64,000 nucleotides of DNA from GCA-002050365 sp964237235 (GTDB taxonomy: Bacteria > Acidobacteriota > Blastocatellia > Pyrinomonadales > Pyrinomonadaceae). The notes beneath the pieces are model-generated. The model made no database searches, had not been told where the DNA came from, and saw nothing but the letters and a program-made list of their open reading frames with translations. The stretch is taken from positions 124,001 through 188,000 of the forward strand of contig CAXSGY010000006.1 of assembly GCA_964237235.1 (NCBI GenBank), given 5' to 3'. The stretch's first letter is position 1, and every line of letters begins with the position of its first letter. The position numbers and the translations under genes are program-made. Below, piece after piece: positions 33,482-42,167 of this stretch.

Positions 33482-35686
33482 TCAACTTTTTTTGAGGTAC
33501 TTTGTCATCGAGATGCGCGTTCCGTCGTCAACCTGCTCGAATTTCACCTCGTCCATCAGTGTTCGCATCAGCTTCAATCCCCAGCCGCGCCGACCTTCGT
33601 CCGGCACGATTTCCGCGGTCGTTTTGTCGGCAATACGCAGTCCCCGATTCGATATTTTGATCGTGATTCGGTCGGGTTCGATTGTGAATTTCTGATAAAT
33701 TTTGCGGTCGGGACTCAAAGAATGTTCGGTCGCGTTGATGCAGGCTTCGACGAGCGCGGTTTTGATTTGATTGATCGCCTTCGGGTCGAATGCGTAACGC
33801 CGTGCGATGTCTTCAATTGTGTGCGCGGCAATCAATTCGGTGTCTTCGCCCATCGGCACGATGATTTCATATTCGTTCGCCTGCGCTTTTTCCTCGGTCA
33901 AATTTTCCGCGCCGAGAAATTTCGCCAGCAAATCAAACTGCGCGCGGCTCGAACCGAAGGCGTTTCTTTCATTCAAGATTTCCGAAGCTTCGGGCGCGAA
34001 GCCTTCGGGCGCGATGAGCCATATTTTGTATTTCGGAAAATTACAGTTGAGCGCGACCATTTCCAGCCGGTCGCACCAAAATTCGGCGAGTTCGCGGTCG
34101 GCTTCGAGCTTTGAATCTATTTCCGCCGCGATCCAAATCGTTTCGTCGGCTTCGGTATATTCGCGCGTTTCAAAACCGAACGCGATTGCCGAACGTTCCG
34201 CTTCGGCGACCTGTTTGATCGGCGGGTAAACGGCGGCGGTTTCTGCCGTGTAAACGATTTGCGGCAGATTTATTCGTTCCGCGTCCGCTTCGATTCGCGC
34301 GAAAATCTCCGCAGCGTCCGCGCCTTTAAAGCGTTCCCGGAAAATCTTGTAATCCAGAAAACCGGCGGGCATTTCGCGGCAGTCGAACGCCGCCAGCAGC
34401 GCGCGCAAATTTATCGCCGACGAGCGTCGGTAAAACTTCGCCATCAGGCGCGGCGCGCGTTTAATAAATTGTGAAAGCATTTCGCCGACGACCAGAGCGC
34501 GGTTTTCGCCTTTGATTTCGAGCCGAAAACGCGCCGCGACGTAATCGCTTAAAATTTCGTTCTCGCTCATCGGCTCGATAAAATTTGAAGAAAGGCGGGT
34601 GATTTCGTGAACGTTCAGCCGCGCAATCAATTTGTGAAAATCATCGCCGCTCAAATTGAGTCGGCTTTGCCACGTTTCGATTGGTTGTTTTTCTCCCGAA
34701 CGCGAAAGATTTTCAAGCAGTTCGACGAGCGTTTTTTCCGTCTCAAAATCGGGCGCAATTTTTTGTAAAACCGCGTCGTAAAATCTTTTGAGTGCGCCGC
34801 CGAAAATTTCGTCGGCGTAGATTTTTTCAACGAGCTGAAAATTGCTTAGATCGGACTTTTTCCGGCTCGCCGCCTCGATTAAAAATTTTATGAAAAGCGG
34901 TTTGCCGTTCGTTTGTCCGGCAATTAAATCGCGCGTTTGTTCGTTAAAAGCGACGTGCGATTTCGCGGCGAGATTTTCAATTAGTTTTCCCGCTTCAGCG
35001 AAACCGAGCGCGTTGATTCGCAGCGTTTCCGCGCCGTTCAAAATTGAATTCGCGCCGACGGCATCGAGCAAAAACCGGCGTTTTCCGGCGAGCGCGAACG
35101 GCGTGGTCAAATGCGCGAGCATTTCCTTTATTTCTTCGACGAAATCAATTTCGCCGGCAAATCCGCCGGCTTCGTCGAGATTGTCAATCATCAAAAATGT
35201 TTTCGCGCCCGTCGCGCCCGCGCGAAGGGGCGCGCTCAAACAATTTCTGACCAGTGTGATTTCATCGTTAAATTTGCCTTCGCGCTCGCAGGTTTTGACG
35301 AGCGTTTCAATCCAATTTTTATCTTCGGGCGCGGCGCGTTCGACGAGTTCGTAAACATCCGGCGAAGCATTTAAGATTTGCGGATTTCGCTGGCGAAAAG
35401 CGACGAACTGCGTGAGGAAATTTCTTAAAAAACGAACGGCTGAACTTTTCGCCGTGCGGTCAATTGATTTGACTGAAAAATAAATCGGAATCGTTTCGCT
35501 TTGTTCGTTAAATAATTTATCGTAAGTTTGTTTGCAAAGCTCGGTCGCGCCGACGGCGGGCGCGGATAATATCAGCAATCCGCGTTTCTCATTTTCACGC
35601 TCGGCGTGCCGCAAAAGTTTTTCGATTTCAACGCTTCGACCGGTAAAATCCTCTGCCGCAACCGTCCCTAAAAAGTTTTCAGTCAT
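33482..35686 (-). CDS. STAND/AAA-like ATPase fused to an RsbW-type HATPase
   Basis: A 734-residue multidomain protein. The N-terminal third resembles AAA_16/STAND ATPases: FTGRSVEIEKLLRHAE is the usual entry motif and FLMIDNLDE the Walker B. The Walker A equivalent reads SAPAVGAT, so the invariant Gly and Lys are missing and ATP binding there is doubtful. A middle helical region and an alpha/beta region (ADETIWIAAEID) follow. The C-terminal 130 residues are an RsbW/SpoIIAB HATPase with ALVEACINATEHS (N-box) and RGWGLKLMRTLMDEV (G-box). The start is ATG 35686, just after AAGAGA. It should phosphorylate or bind the STAS protein encoded next. The fusion is unusual. Confidence 0.7.
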   Translation of the reverse strand: MTENFLGTVAAEDFTGRSVEIEKLLRHAERENEKRGLLILSAPAVGATELCKQTYDKLFNEQSETIPIYFSVKSIDRTAKSSAVRFLRNFLTQFVAFRQRNPQILNASPDVYELVERAAPEDKNWIETLVKTCEREGKFNDEITLVRNCLSAPLRAGATGAKTFLMIDNLDEAGGFAGEIDFVEEIKEMLAHLTTPFALAGKRRFLLDAVGANSILNGAETLRINALGFAEAGKLIENLAAKSHVAFNEQTRDLIAGQTNGKPLFIKFLIEAASRKKSDLSNFQLVEKIYADEIFGGALKRFYDAVLQKIAPDFETEKTLVELLENLSRSGEKQPIETWQSRLNLSGDDFHKLIARLNVHEITRLSSNFIEPMSENEILSDYVAARFRLEIKGENRALVVGEMLSQFIKRAPRLMAKFYRRSSAINLRALLAAFDCREMPAGFLDYKIFRERFKGADAAEIFARIEADAERINLPQIVYTAETAAVYPPIKQVAEAERSAIAFGFETREYTEADETIWIAAEIDSKLEADRELAEFWCDRLEMVALNCNFPKYKIWLIAPEGFAPEASEILNERNAFGSSRAQFDLLAKFLGAENLTEEKAQANEYEIIVPMGEDTELIAAHTIEDIARRYAFDPKAINQIKTALVEACINATEHSLSPDRKIYQKFTIEPDRITIKISNRGLRIADKTTAEIVPDEGRRGWGLKLMRTLMDEVKFEQVDDGTRISMTKYLKKS

Positions 35687-35775
35687 TTTCTCTTCGTCAA
35701 AACACAAAGATTATGCGCCTTTCACCGCCGAAAAAAGCGCGGGAAAAAGCGAAATCAAAAAATTATCTTCGCCGT

Positions 35776-37854
35776 TCAGCTTTTTTGTTCGTCGTAAATC
35801 CGTACGTTGTTCCTGCCCGCGCCTTTGGCTTGATACAGGGCTTTGTCCGCCGCCGAAATCAAATCGCGCGCCGAATGCAAACTCGGCGAACAACTGGCAA
35901 TGCCGATGCTGACGGTCACGCGGCGGTTCGGAAATTCGGTTTGCTCGACGCGTTCGCGGACGCGCTCGCCGATGATGGCGGCTTCTTCGGACGTGGTTTG
36001 CGGCAGCAAAATCGAAAATTCCTCGCCGCCGTAACGCGCCGCGACATCCGCACCGCGCAACGTTTCCTTTAGACAGTGACCGACGATTTGTAAAGCCTTA
36101 TCGCCTTCGGTGTGTCCGAAATTGTCGTTGAACGATTTAAAATCGTCCACGTCAATCATCATAAAGCTCATTGGAAAATGGTGGCGCGTCGAGCGATTGA
36201 TTTCTTCGGTCAGACGTTCCTCCAAATAACGGCGGTTGAGCAAGCCGGTCAAAGCGTCGGTAACGGAAAGCTGTTCAAATTCGCCCGCTTTATTTTTTAA
36301 ATCAACGCGGTCAATCATCATCGCGAGCGACGGCATAATCGCGTCGAGCAGAACCAGATCGAATTTGCTGTAAGCGTCGCCGTCGGCACGGTCTGTAAAA
36401 TTCAAAACGCCGATTTTGCGGTCGCCGATTTGAATCGGATAGCTGATAAACGAAGCGGATTTATACAACCACTCCAGCGGCGCGGGCTTGACGCGGGTTT
36501 TATAAATGTCGCCGACGACGACCGGCTCGCCGCGGTTGATGACGGCGCGGGCAATGCGTTCGCCGAGATATTCTTCCGTCTCTTTCAGAAAATCGGCTTT
36601 AATGCCGGTTGCGGCTTTCGCGGCGAACGCGCCGGTTTTCTTGTCCAAAATCAGCAGGGAGCTGCGCTCGGCTTGCATAATTTCGGCGGAGATGTGGTTG
36701 AGCGTTGACCAGAAATCTTCCGAATCGATGTTGTGCAGGCTCGCGTTAATTTTTCCGACCGCGCGTTCGACAAATTCGCGGCGGGTCAATTCTTCGCGCA
36801 GCCGCAAGATTTCCAGTTCCGGTGCGATTTCGCGGCAGAGACGAATAATCTGCCGCTTCGTGTCTTCATTTTCGATTTTATCGCCGACGATCAGCGCGCT
36901 TTGTATTTCGCCGCCGATTGAAATCGGAAAAAGTCTGATTCTTTGCGGCTCTTTCACTTGATCGGCGGTTTGCCGCTCGCGCATTTCGAGCGAAGTTTCG
37001 TTTTTCACCGCGTCGAGCAGATATTTATCGTCCGCCGGAACGCTCAAATTAATTTCGCGGTTATGCAGATCGCCGCTGGCGAAAATCAATTCAAGCCGGT
37101 TTTCGCGCCGTTCGAGCCACGCCAGACTCTTTGTCGCGTGCTGCTGTTCGACAAATTGCATTATCGAAAGACACGCCTGCCTGTAATCCAGGCTGAGCAA
37201 AGAGCCGAACAGTGAACGCCATTGTCGATGACGCAGGCTTTTCGTTTTTCCCGCATCAGGTTCGGTAATTATATGTTCCGTTTGTTCTCGCGCCGCATTG
37301 CCGTTGTTTGAATGAGCTTCCGGCGACTTTGAGTTTTGAGTTTTAGCCGTTGATGTTGCTGACATTGTAATTTGTTCCGTTTCGTTAAGTTTTTTGAGTT
37401 TACGCGCGAGCTTTTGTAAATGTTCCGGCGCGTTGCTTAAAAGTATATTTTCAAAAAGCGCGTCCGACGGAAATTCCTGCCAATCGCCTTCGATGGCGCG
37501 TTCCGTCGCAGTGCGGTAATCTTCCGCTTTTAAAAATGCTCTGCCGATGATGGCGACCCGCTTTTTTTCACCCTTTTTCATATTTACCGCCAGGCAATTT
37601 AAATTCGCGTGACATTTATAAGCGACCGGCTCGCTCGCGGCGCGTGCCATTTCAAAGGCGCGTCCGCAAAACTTGGCGCATTCGGGCGCGAATCTTTCCG
37701 AATTATACAAAATGCGGCACAGCGAATTGTTATTCGATGCGCTCGACACAAAAGAATTTTCGTCCACCAAGACAATCGCCAAGCCGTTTTCGGCGGCTAA
37801 ATTGTCCTGTTTGGATTGCCACGAATTTTCAACTGTTCGTTCATCCGTCTTCAT
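35776..37854 (-). CDS. PocR / GAF / GGDEF diguanylate cyclase
   Basis: A 692-residue soluble diguanylate cyclase. Residues about 10-155 form a PocR-type sensor domain, with Cys-x3-Cys (CAKFC) and CHANLNCLAV as candidate metal or hydrocarbon-binding residues. Two GAF-like domains follow. The GGDEF domain starts at LTDALTGLLNRRYLEERL; the active loop is GGEEF at 609-613 with the inhibitory RxxD site (R600-D603). It should make cyclic di-GMP from two GTP with product inhibition. It is the first gene of the cluster that ends with an HD-GYP phosphodiesterase; 89 bp separate it from the ATPase fusion. Confidence 0.88.
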   Translation of the reverse strand: MKTDERTVENSWQSKQDNLAAENGLAIVLVDENSFVSSASNNNSLCRILYNSERFAPECAKFCGRAFEMARAASEPVAYKCHANLNCLAVNMKKGEKKRVAIIGRAFLKAEDYRTATERAIEGDWQEFPSDALFENILLSNAPEHLQKLARKLKKLNETEQITMSATSTAKTQNSKSPEAHSNNGNAAREQTEHIITEPDAGKTKSLRHRQWRSLFGSLLSLDYRQACLSIMQFVEQQHATKSLAWLERRENRLELIFASGDLHNREINLSVPADDKYLLDAVKNETSLEMRERQTADQVKEPQRIRLFPISIGGEIQSALIVGDKIENEDTKRQIIRLCREIAPELEILRLREELTRREFVERAVGKINASLHNIDSEDFWSTLNHISAEIMQAERSSLLILDKKTGAFAAKAATGIKADFLKETEEYLGERIARAVINRGEPVVVGDIYKTRVKPAPLEWLYKSASFISYPIQIGDRKIGVLNFTDRADGDAYSKFDLVLLDAIMPSLAMMIDRVDLKNKAGEFEQLSVTDALTGLLNRRYLEERLTEEINRSTRHHFPMSFMMIDVDDFKSFNDNFGHTEGDKALQIVGHCLKETLRGADVAARYGGEEFSILLPQTTSEEAAIIGERVRERVEQTEFPNRRVTVSIGIASCSPSLHSARDLISAADKALYQAKGAGRNNVRIYDEQKS

Positions 37855-38081
37855 TCAGATTTCACCCGGGCGCGTTTCTCGATCAAAGAGCTTCTGCCAA
37901 GCTGAATTTAAATTATCTTAGTAAGGCAAATACATTTAATCAACAAAAGATTTCAACTTTTTGCGATAAATAATTATGGCATATAAGTTGTTCGCAAAGC
38001 CATTTGAGCGGCGCGATGAATCGAATCGAAACGCAATTTTCGAAACGCCGCTTTTTAATCAAGGAAAACAAGGGAGTTTAT

Positions 38082-38654
38082 ATGAGCAACAAATTAGACG
38101 GAAAAACGGTGGCGATTCTGGCGACCGACGGATTTGAACAAGCCGAGCTTTTCGAGCCGAAAAAAGCTCTGGAAGACGCGGGCGCGACGGTGAAAATCGT
38201 TTCGCTCAAAGCGGGCGAAATTAAAGGTTGGGACGAAACCGATTGGGGAAAAACAATCGAAGCCGATTTGACGGTCAGCGAAGCGAACGCCGAAGATTTC
38301 GATGCGTTGCAGTTGCCCGGCGGCGTAATGAATCCGGACAAGCTGCGCACCGACGAAAATGTTTTGAAATTCGTCAAAGCCTTTTTCGACGCGGGCAAAC
38401 CGGTGGCGGCGATCTGCCACGCGCCCTGGACTTTAATCAACGCCGGAGTCGTCGAAGGTCGAGAATTGACTTCGTTTCCGACGCTTCGCAAGGATTTGGA
38501 AAACGCGGGCGCGAAATGGACTGACAGCGAAGTCGTCGTTGACGACGGTCTTATAACAAGCCGCAAACCAGATGATTTGCCGGCTTTTAATAAAAAATTG
38601 ATCGAAGCAATCGTTGCAGGAAAAGGCGAAAAACAAATGACGGCAAATAAATAA
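38082..38654 (+). CDS. PfpI/DJ-1 family protein
   Basis: A 190-residue class I glutamine-amidotransferase-like protein of the PfpI/YhbO group, general stress proteins reported to be glyoxalase/deglycase or protease. The nucleophile elbow AICHAPW contains the catalytic Cys-His pair, and LQLPGGVMNPD and TSRKPDDLPAF match the family. ATG 38082 follows AGGGAG by 6 nt; the longer frame from 38004 lacks similarity. Confidence 0.9.
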   Translation: MSNKLDGKTVAILATDGFEQAELFEPKKALEDAGATVKIVSLKAGEIKGWDETDWGKTIEADLTVSEANAEDFDALQLPGGVMNPDKLRTDENVLKFVKAFFDAGKPVAAICHAPWTLINAGVVEGRELTSFPTLRKDLENAGAKWTDSEVVVDDGLITSRKPDDLPAFNKKLIEAIVAGKGEKQMTANK

Positions 38655-38699
38655 AACAGAAATTTTCTCGAAAAACTTTTATTTATTTATGATATAATC

Positions 38700-38735
38700 G
38701 AAAGACGTTTATTCTAAATTGAATAAACGTCTTTT
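38700..38735. terminator. intrinsic terminator after the PfpI gene
   Basis: AAAGACGTTTATTC and GAATAAACGTCTTT form a perfect hairpin with a 6-nt loop and a T-run. The gap 38655-39027 otherwise shows no gene. Confidence 0.85.
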
Positions 38736-39027
38736 TATTCATCTGAATCTTTTCAATACACACAACTGTTTCGTTTGTTTTCAAAACCGTCGCGGTTTTT
38801 AACGTGTTTCGCGCAGAAACTCCGTCATTTCGGCGTTACGTCGTTTGGCACGCCGATTGTTTACCAGACGGCGAAGTCAAAAACAGCGTATCGAAATAAA
38901 TGTTTGACTCGATTTTATTAATCAAGGAAAAGATTCGAACGAAATGCAAATCAACGATTACGAAGCGACCAAACCGATAACGACGGACGCGACAACCAGT
39001 GAAACAAGGGAATCAACAGGAGGAACT

Positions 39028-39486
39028 ATGGCGACCAACGACGATACAATTTCAGTTTTAAATAACTTGATCGAAACGAATAAAGACGGGCAGGAAGGCT
39101 TTAAACAAGCGGCGGAGGGCATCGAAGACAGCAGCTTGAAATCTCTATTTTACGAAATCGGGCAGCAGCGTTCGCAAAACGCGGGCGAGCTTCAAGGTCT
39201 GGTGCGCCAACTCGGCGGCGATCCGGAAACGAGTTCCAGCACGGCGGGCGCACTGCACCGCAGTTGGATTAACATCAAATCGCTGGTCACCGGCAAAGAC
39301 GAAGCGGGCATTTTAGCCGAAGCCGAACGCGGCGAAGATTCGGCGAAAAAAGCGTATAAGGATGCACTCGCCGGTTCGCTCTCAGCGGACGTTTTGTCGG
39401 TTGTCCAAAAACAAGCCGACCAGGTTATGAAAGATCACGACCGCATCAGAGATTTGCGCGACGCGGCGCAGGCGGCGAACGGTTAA
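39028..39486 (+). CDS. DUF2383 (PA2169-type) four-helix-bundle protein
   Basis: A 152-residue helical protein of the PA2169/DUF2383 ferritin-like family: SVLNNLIETNKDGQEGFKQA and AEAERGEDSAKKAYKDAL are its two signature helices. Members are stress-related and have no established activity. ATG 39028 has a perfect AGGAGG 4 nt upstream. The frame is open from ATG 38944, which also has an AAGGA some distance upstream, so an N-terminal extension of 28 Thr-rich residues is possible. Confidence 0.85.
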   Translation: MATNDDTISVLNNLIETNKDGQEGFKQAAEGIEDSSLKSLFYEIGQQRSQNAGELQGLVRQLGGDPETSSSTAGALHRSWINIKSLVTGKDEAGILAEAERGEDSAKKAYKDALAGSLSADVLSVVQKQADQVMKDHDRIRDLRDAAQAANG

Positions 39487-39518
39487 TAAAAATCCCAGAT
39501 TCTTTCTCATTTTTAGCC

Positions 39519-39552
39519 CAAAAAAGGGAGCGAATCGTCGCTCTCTTTTTTG
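39519..39552. terminator. intrinsic terminator between convergent genes
   Basis: AAAAAAGGGAGCGA pairs with TCGCTCTCTTTTTT around a 4-nt loop, followed by T-rich sequence. It serves the DUF2383 gene and, on the other strand, the end of the opp operon. Confidence 0.8.
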
Positions 39553-39555
39553 TTT

Positions 39556-40686
39556 TCAATTTCCAATCGCACCGAGATTTTCATTCACGTTTCCATCAAT
39601 ATGCGGTTTTTCGGGCGAAATTCTGATGCACGCCGCGAAATGTTTCGGTTTTATTTCGACGAGGTGCGGCTCGATTTGCCGGCATTCGGCAATCGCATAC
39701 GGACAGCGCGTGTTGAAATGACAGCCCGTCGGCGGATTGATCGGCGAAGGCACGTCGCCTTTTAAGATTATTCTTTCTCTTTTCGCTTCGATTGCCGGGT
39801 CGGGAATCGGCACGGCGGAAATTAAGGCTTTGGTGTAAGGCATCAAAGGTTCGCGGTAAACCGTTTTCGAGTCGCCGAGTTCGACGATTTTTCCCAGATA
39901 CATCACGGCAACGCGGTCGGAAACGTGGCGAATCGCGCGCAGATCGTGCGAGATGAAAAGATACGTCAGATTTTTTTCCTGTTGCAGCCGATTCATCAAA
40001 TTCATAATCTGCGCCTGAATCGAAACGTCGAGCGCGGAAATCGGTTCGTCTGCGACGATAAATTCCGGCTCGACGGCGAGAGCGCGCGCAATGCCGATTC
40101 TTTGTCGCTGTCCGCCGGAAAATTCGTGCGGATAGCGTTTCGTGAAGCGGCGGTTCAAGCCGACGGTTTCCATCAAATTCTGCACTTGTTCCTCGATGTT
40201 TCCTTTAACGAGATTAAATGTGCGAAGCGGCTCGCCGATAATTTGTCCGACGGTCATTCGCGGATTTAAGGAAGCATACGGGTCTTGGAAAATCATTTGC
40301 AGATTTTTCCTTTGCTCGCGCATTTCGCTGTTCGAGGCGTTCGTCAAATCTTTGCCGTGATAAAAAACCTGTCCGCCGGTCGGTTCGGTCAGACGCAGAA
40401 CCGCTTTACCTAAAGTTGATTTTCCGCAGCCCGATTCGCCGACCAAGCCGAGCGTTTCTCCTTTTTTGATGTCGAGAGAAACGCCGTCAACAGCCCGAAC
40501 GACTTTGCTTTCTACTCGTGATTTAACATTTAGGTTCGTATTGAGCGGCTCACTTGGACCGAAATGACGGCGACGAGAACGATAAAAGTCTCCGATTAAA
40601 GTTCCAATCAAACTGCGCCCTGAAGTTTTGTAATGAACTTGCAAATTTTGGATCGAAATTAAATTATTTCCGTTATTTTCCGTCAT
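39556..40686 (-). CDS. oppF: oligopeptide/dipeptide ABC transporter ATP-binding protein
   Basis: A 376-residue OppF/DppF-type ATPase. Walker A is GESGCGKST, signature FSGGQRQRIGIARAL, Walker B FIVADEPISALD, switch His in FISHDLRA. The oligopeptide-specific C-terminal Cys cluster (TGCHFNTRCPYAIAEC) may hold an iron-sulfur centre as known for this family. Before the core, about 30 extra residues (from SRRRHFGPSEP) separate the first strand from VRAVDGVSL. It is the last gene of the operon and overlaps the upstream Uma2 gene by 14 bp. Confidence 0.92.
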   Translation of the reverse strand: MTENNGNNLISIQNLQVHYKTSGRSLIGTLIGDFYRSRRRHFGPSEPLNTNLNVKSRVESKVVRAVDGVSLDIKKGETLGLVGESGCGKSTLGKAVLRLTEPTGGQVFYHGKDLTNASNSEMREQRKNLQMIFQDPYASLNPRMTVGQIIGEPLRTFNLVKGNIEEQVQNLMETVGLNRRFTKRYPHEFSGGQRQRIGIARALAVEPEFIVADEPISALDVSIQAQIMNLMNRLQQEKNLTYLFISHDLRAIRHVSDRVAVMYLGKIVELGDSKTVYREPLMPYTKALISAVPIPDPAIEAKRERIILKGDVPSPINPPTGCHFNTRCPYAIAECRQIEPHLVEIKPKHFAACIRISPEKPHIDGNVNENLGAIGN

Positions 40687-41350
40687 TTTGTTTTTCCAAT
40701 TCCGCTAATCTTTCTTTTAACATTTCGTTTTCAGCTTGATATTCCTCAACCGTCATCAGAAATTTTTGCGTCTGCGAATCAAAAAACCGCAAAGTTTCGC
40801 CCGTATTAACCAATTCGAGATTGAGTGCTTTGCTGAAAATTCGTTTGTTTTCAATTTGCAGCGGCATTAGTTCGTCTTCAATTAATCGAAAGGCGAGCAG
40901 CGGTTCGGGAAGATTATCGTATTCGACATCGAAAATGTAATATTCCCGCACGCCGAGCTTTTGATACAGCGCGAGTTTCGTGCTGACATCGTTGAGCCAG
41001 GTCGTTCCCGACGCGAATTCGATGACGACCGACGGAACGATTTTTTCTTCCCAGAGCTTGTAAACGCGCGTCGGCATCGTTTCCAGATTAAAACAAATCA
41101 TCAAATCCGGCGACACGACTTTGCGCGGATTTCCCTCTTCGTAATACAACATACAGTTGCCGAAAACTTTCGCGTCGGGACGTTTGGCGAAAAACGCCAG
41201 CAACATTGAGGTCAGCTGCACGCTCAGCAAAAAATGCTTGATTCCTTCGGGCATAATCTCGTCGGTGTCGGGATAATAAATCGCTTCGCCGGATGAGATT
41301 GCCGGCGAATAATTTTTTCGGGTTTCGATTGTCGAAACATTAATGCTCAT
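40673..41350 (-). CDS. Uma2-family PD-(D/E)XK endonuclease-like protein with coiled-coil tail
   Basis: A 225-residue Uma2 protein. SPDLMICFNLE, VPSVVIEFASGTTW and YQKLGVREYYIFDV match the family core; the C-terminal 35 residues (VEEYQAENEMLKERLAELEK) form a short coiled coil. It belongs to a different Uma2 branch from the two others in the window. It is encoded inside the peptide-transport operon between a lipoprotein gene (19 bp) and oppF (14-bp overlap). Confidence 0.85.
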   Translation of the reverse strand: MSINVSTIETRKNYSPAISSGEAIYYPDTDEIMPEGIKHFLLSVQLTSMLLAFFAKRPDAKVFGNCMLYYEEGNPRKVVSPDLMICFNLETMPTRVYKLWEEKIVPSVVIEFASGTTWLNDVSTKLALYQKLGVREYYIFDVEYDNLPEPLLAFRLIEDELMPLQIENKRIFSKALNLELVNTGETLRFFDSQTQKFLMTVEEYQAENEMLKERLAELEKQNDGK

Positions 41351-41369
41351 AACTCTTTTCTTTTTTAAT

Positions 41370-42167
41370 TTAATTCAATTTCGGAGCGACGATTTTTACT
41401 TCTTCGTCGAATTTGTAATCTACGTTGATTTTTCCGGTCGTTTCCTTCGGCTGCGTTGTTTTAACCGTCATTTCCAGACGCGCGGGCAGATTTTTTTCTT
41501 CGTCAACCCAAATCTTCGCGCTGTTCTGCGCCTTTATTTCATTGAGCCTGGCTTTCGCTTCGTCGCTCATTTCCTTTTTCATCGCTTCGGGCATTGCCTG
41601 ATCCTGTTCGATTTCGCAGGTGTAAACCGCCATTTCTTTGCCATTCAGCGTTTCTTTTCCGGCAGACTGAACATTCTTAAACGATTTGAAACGGTTTTCG
41701 TCAAACATATCCTTCCACTTGGTCATCATCTCGCCCATATTGATTCCGGACGGAGCCTGCCGCCATTTGCCGTCGATCTGCATATAGGTTTTGCCGCCGA
41801 CCGCGATAATCTGCATTTTATTTCCCGCCATATTGTTTTCCATTTGAAAACTGTCGGGCGCGGCGTATTTGATGTTCATTTTAACGTTTGACTGCGGCAT
41901 CGAATCGCCGGAAACATCGACATCGGCGACCCAGAACTTTGCATTTTGCATATTTTTCATCGAACTGAACAGCCCGTCTTTTGAATCGGAACTCGCCGCC
42001 GTTTCTTTGGAAAAAGCGTTTGAAGTCGCCGAATTTGCCGCCGAACTTGCCGTCGAATTCGCCGTTGAATTTGCCGGACTCTCGTTTGTGCCGGCAATTT
42101 TACAACCGCTGATCGCCAGCCAAGATAAAAATGTAATGCATATAAATTTAGATTGGATTGTTTTCAA
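41370..42167 (-). CDS. lipoprotein, LppX/LolA-like outer-membrane-type
   Basis: A 265-residue lipoprotein. The signal peptide ends in the lipobox AISGC (C22), followed by a low-complexity Ser/Asn/Ala linker (about residues 26-60). The rest looks like a beta-barrel half-shell LolA/LppX/DUF4412 domain with FWVADVDVSGDSM, TYMQIDGKWRQ and AVYTCEIEQD. The start is a TTG at 42167 with GAGGAA 7 nt upstream, and the gene overlaps oppD by 20 bp. It may carry lipid or peptide; the operon points to envelope transport. Confidence 0.7.
   Translation of the reverse strand: MKTIQSKFICITFLSWLAISGCKIAGTNESPANSTANSTASSAANSATSNAFSKETAASSDSKDGLFSSMKNMQNAKFWVADVDVSGDSMPQSNVKMNIKYAAPDSFQMENNMAGNKMQIIAVGGKTYMQIDGKWRQAPSGINMGEMMTKWKDMFDENRFKSFKNVQSAGKETLNGKEMAVYTCEIEQDQAMPEAMKKEMSDEAKARLNEIKAQNSAKIWVDEEKNLPARLEMTVKTTQPKETTGKINVDYKFDEEVKIVAPKLN

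Noticed and set aside
33479..34114. 211-codon plus-strand ORF
   Set aside because: Antisense shadow of the ATPase fusion gene; its length reflects the GC pattern of the real gene.
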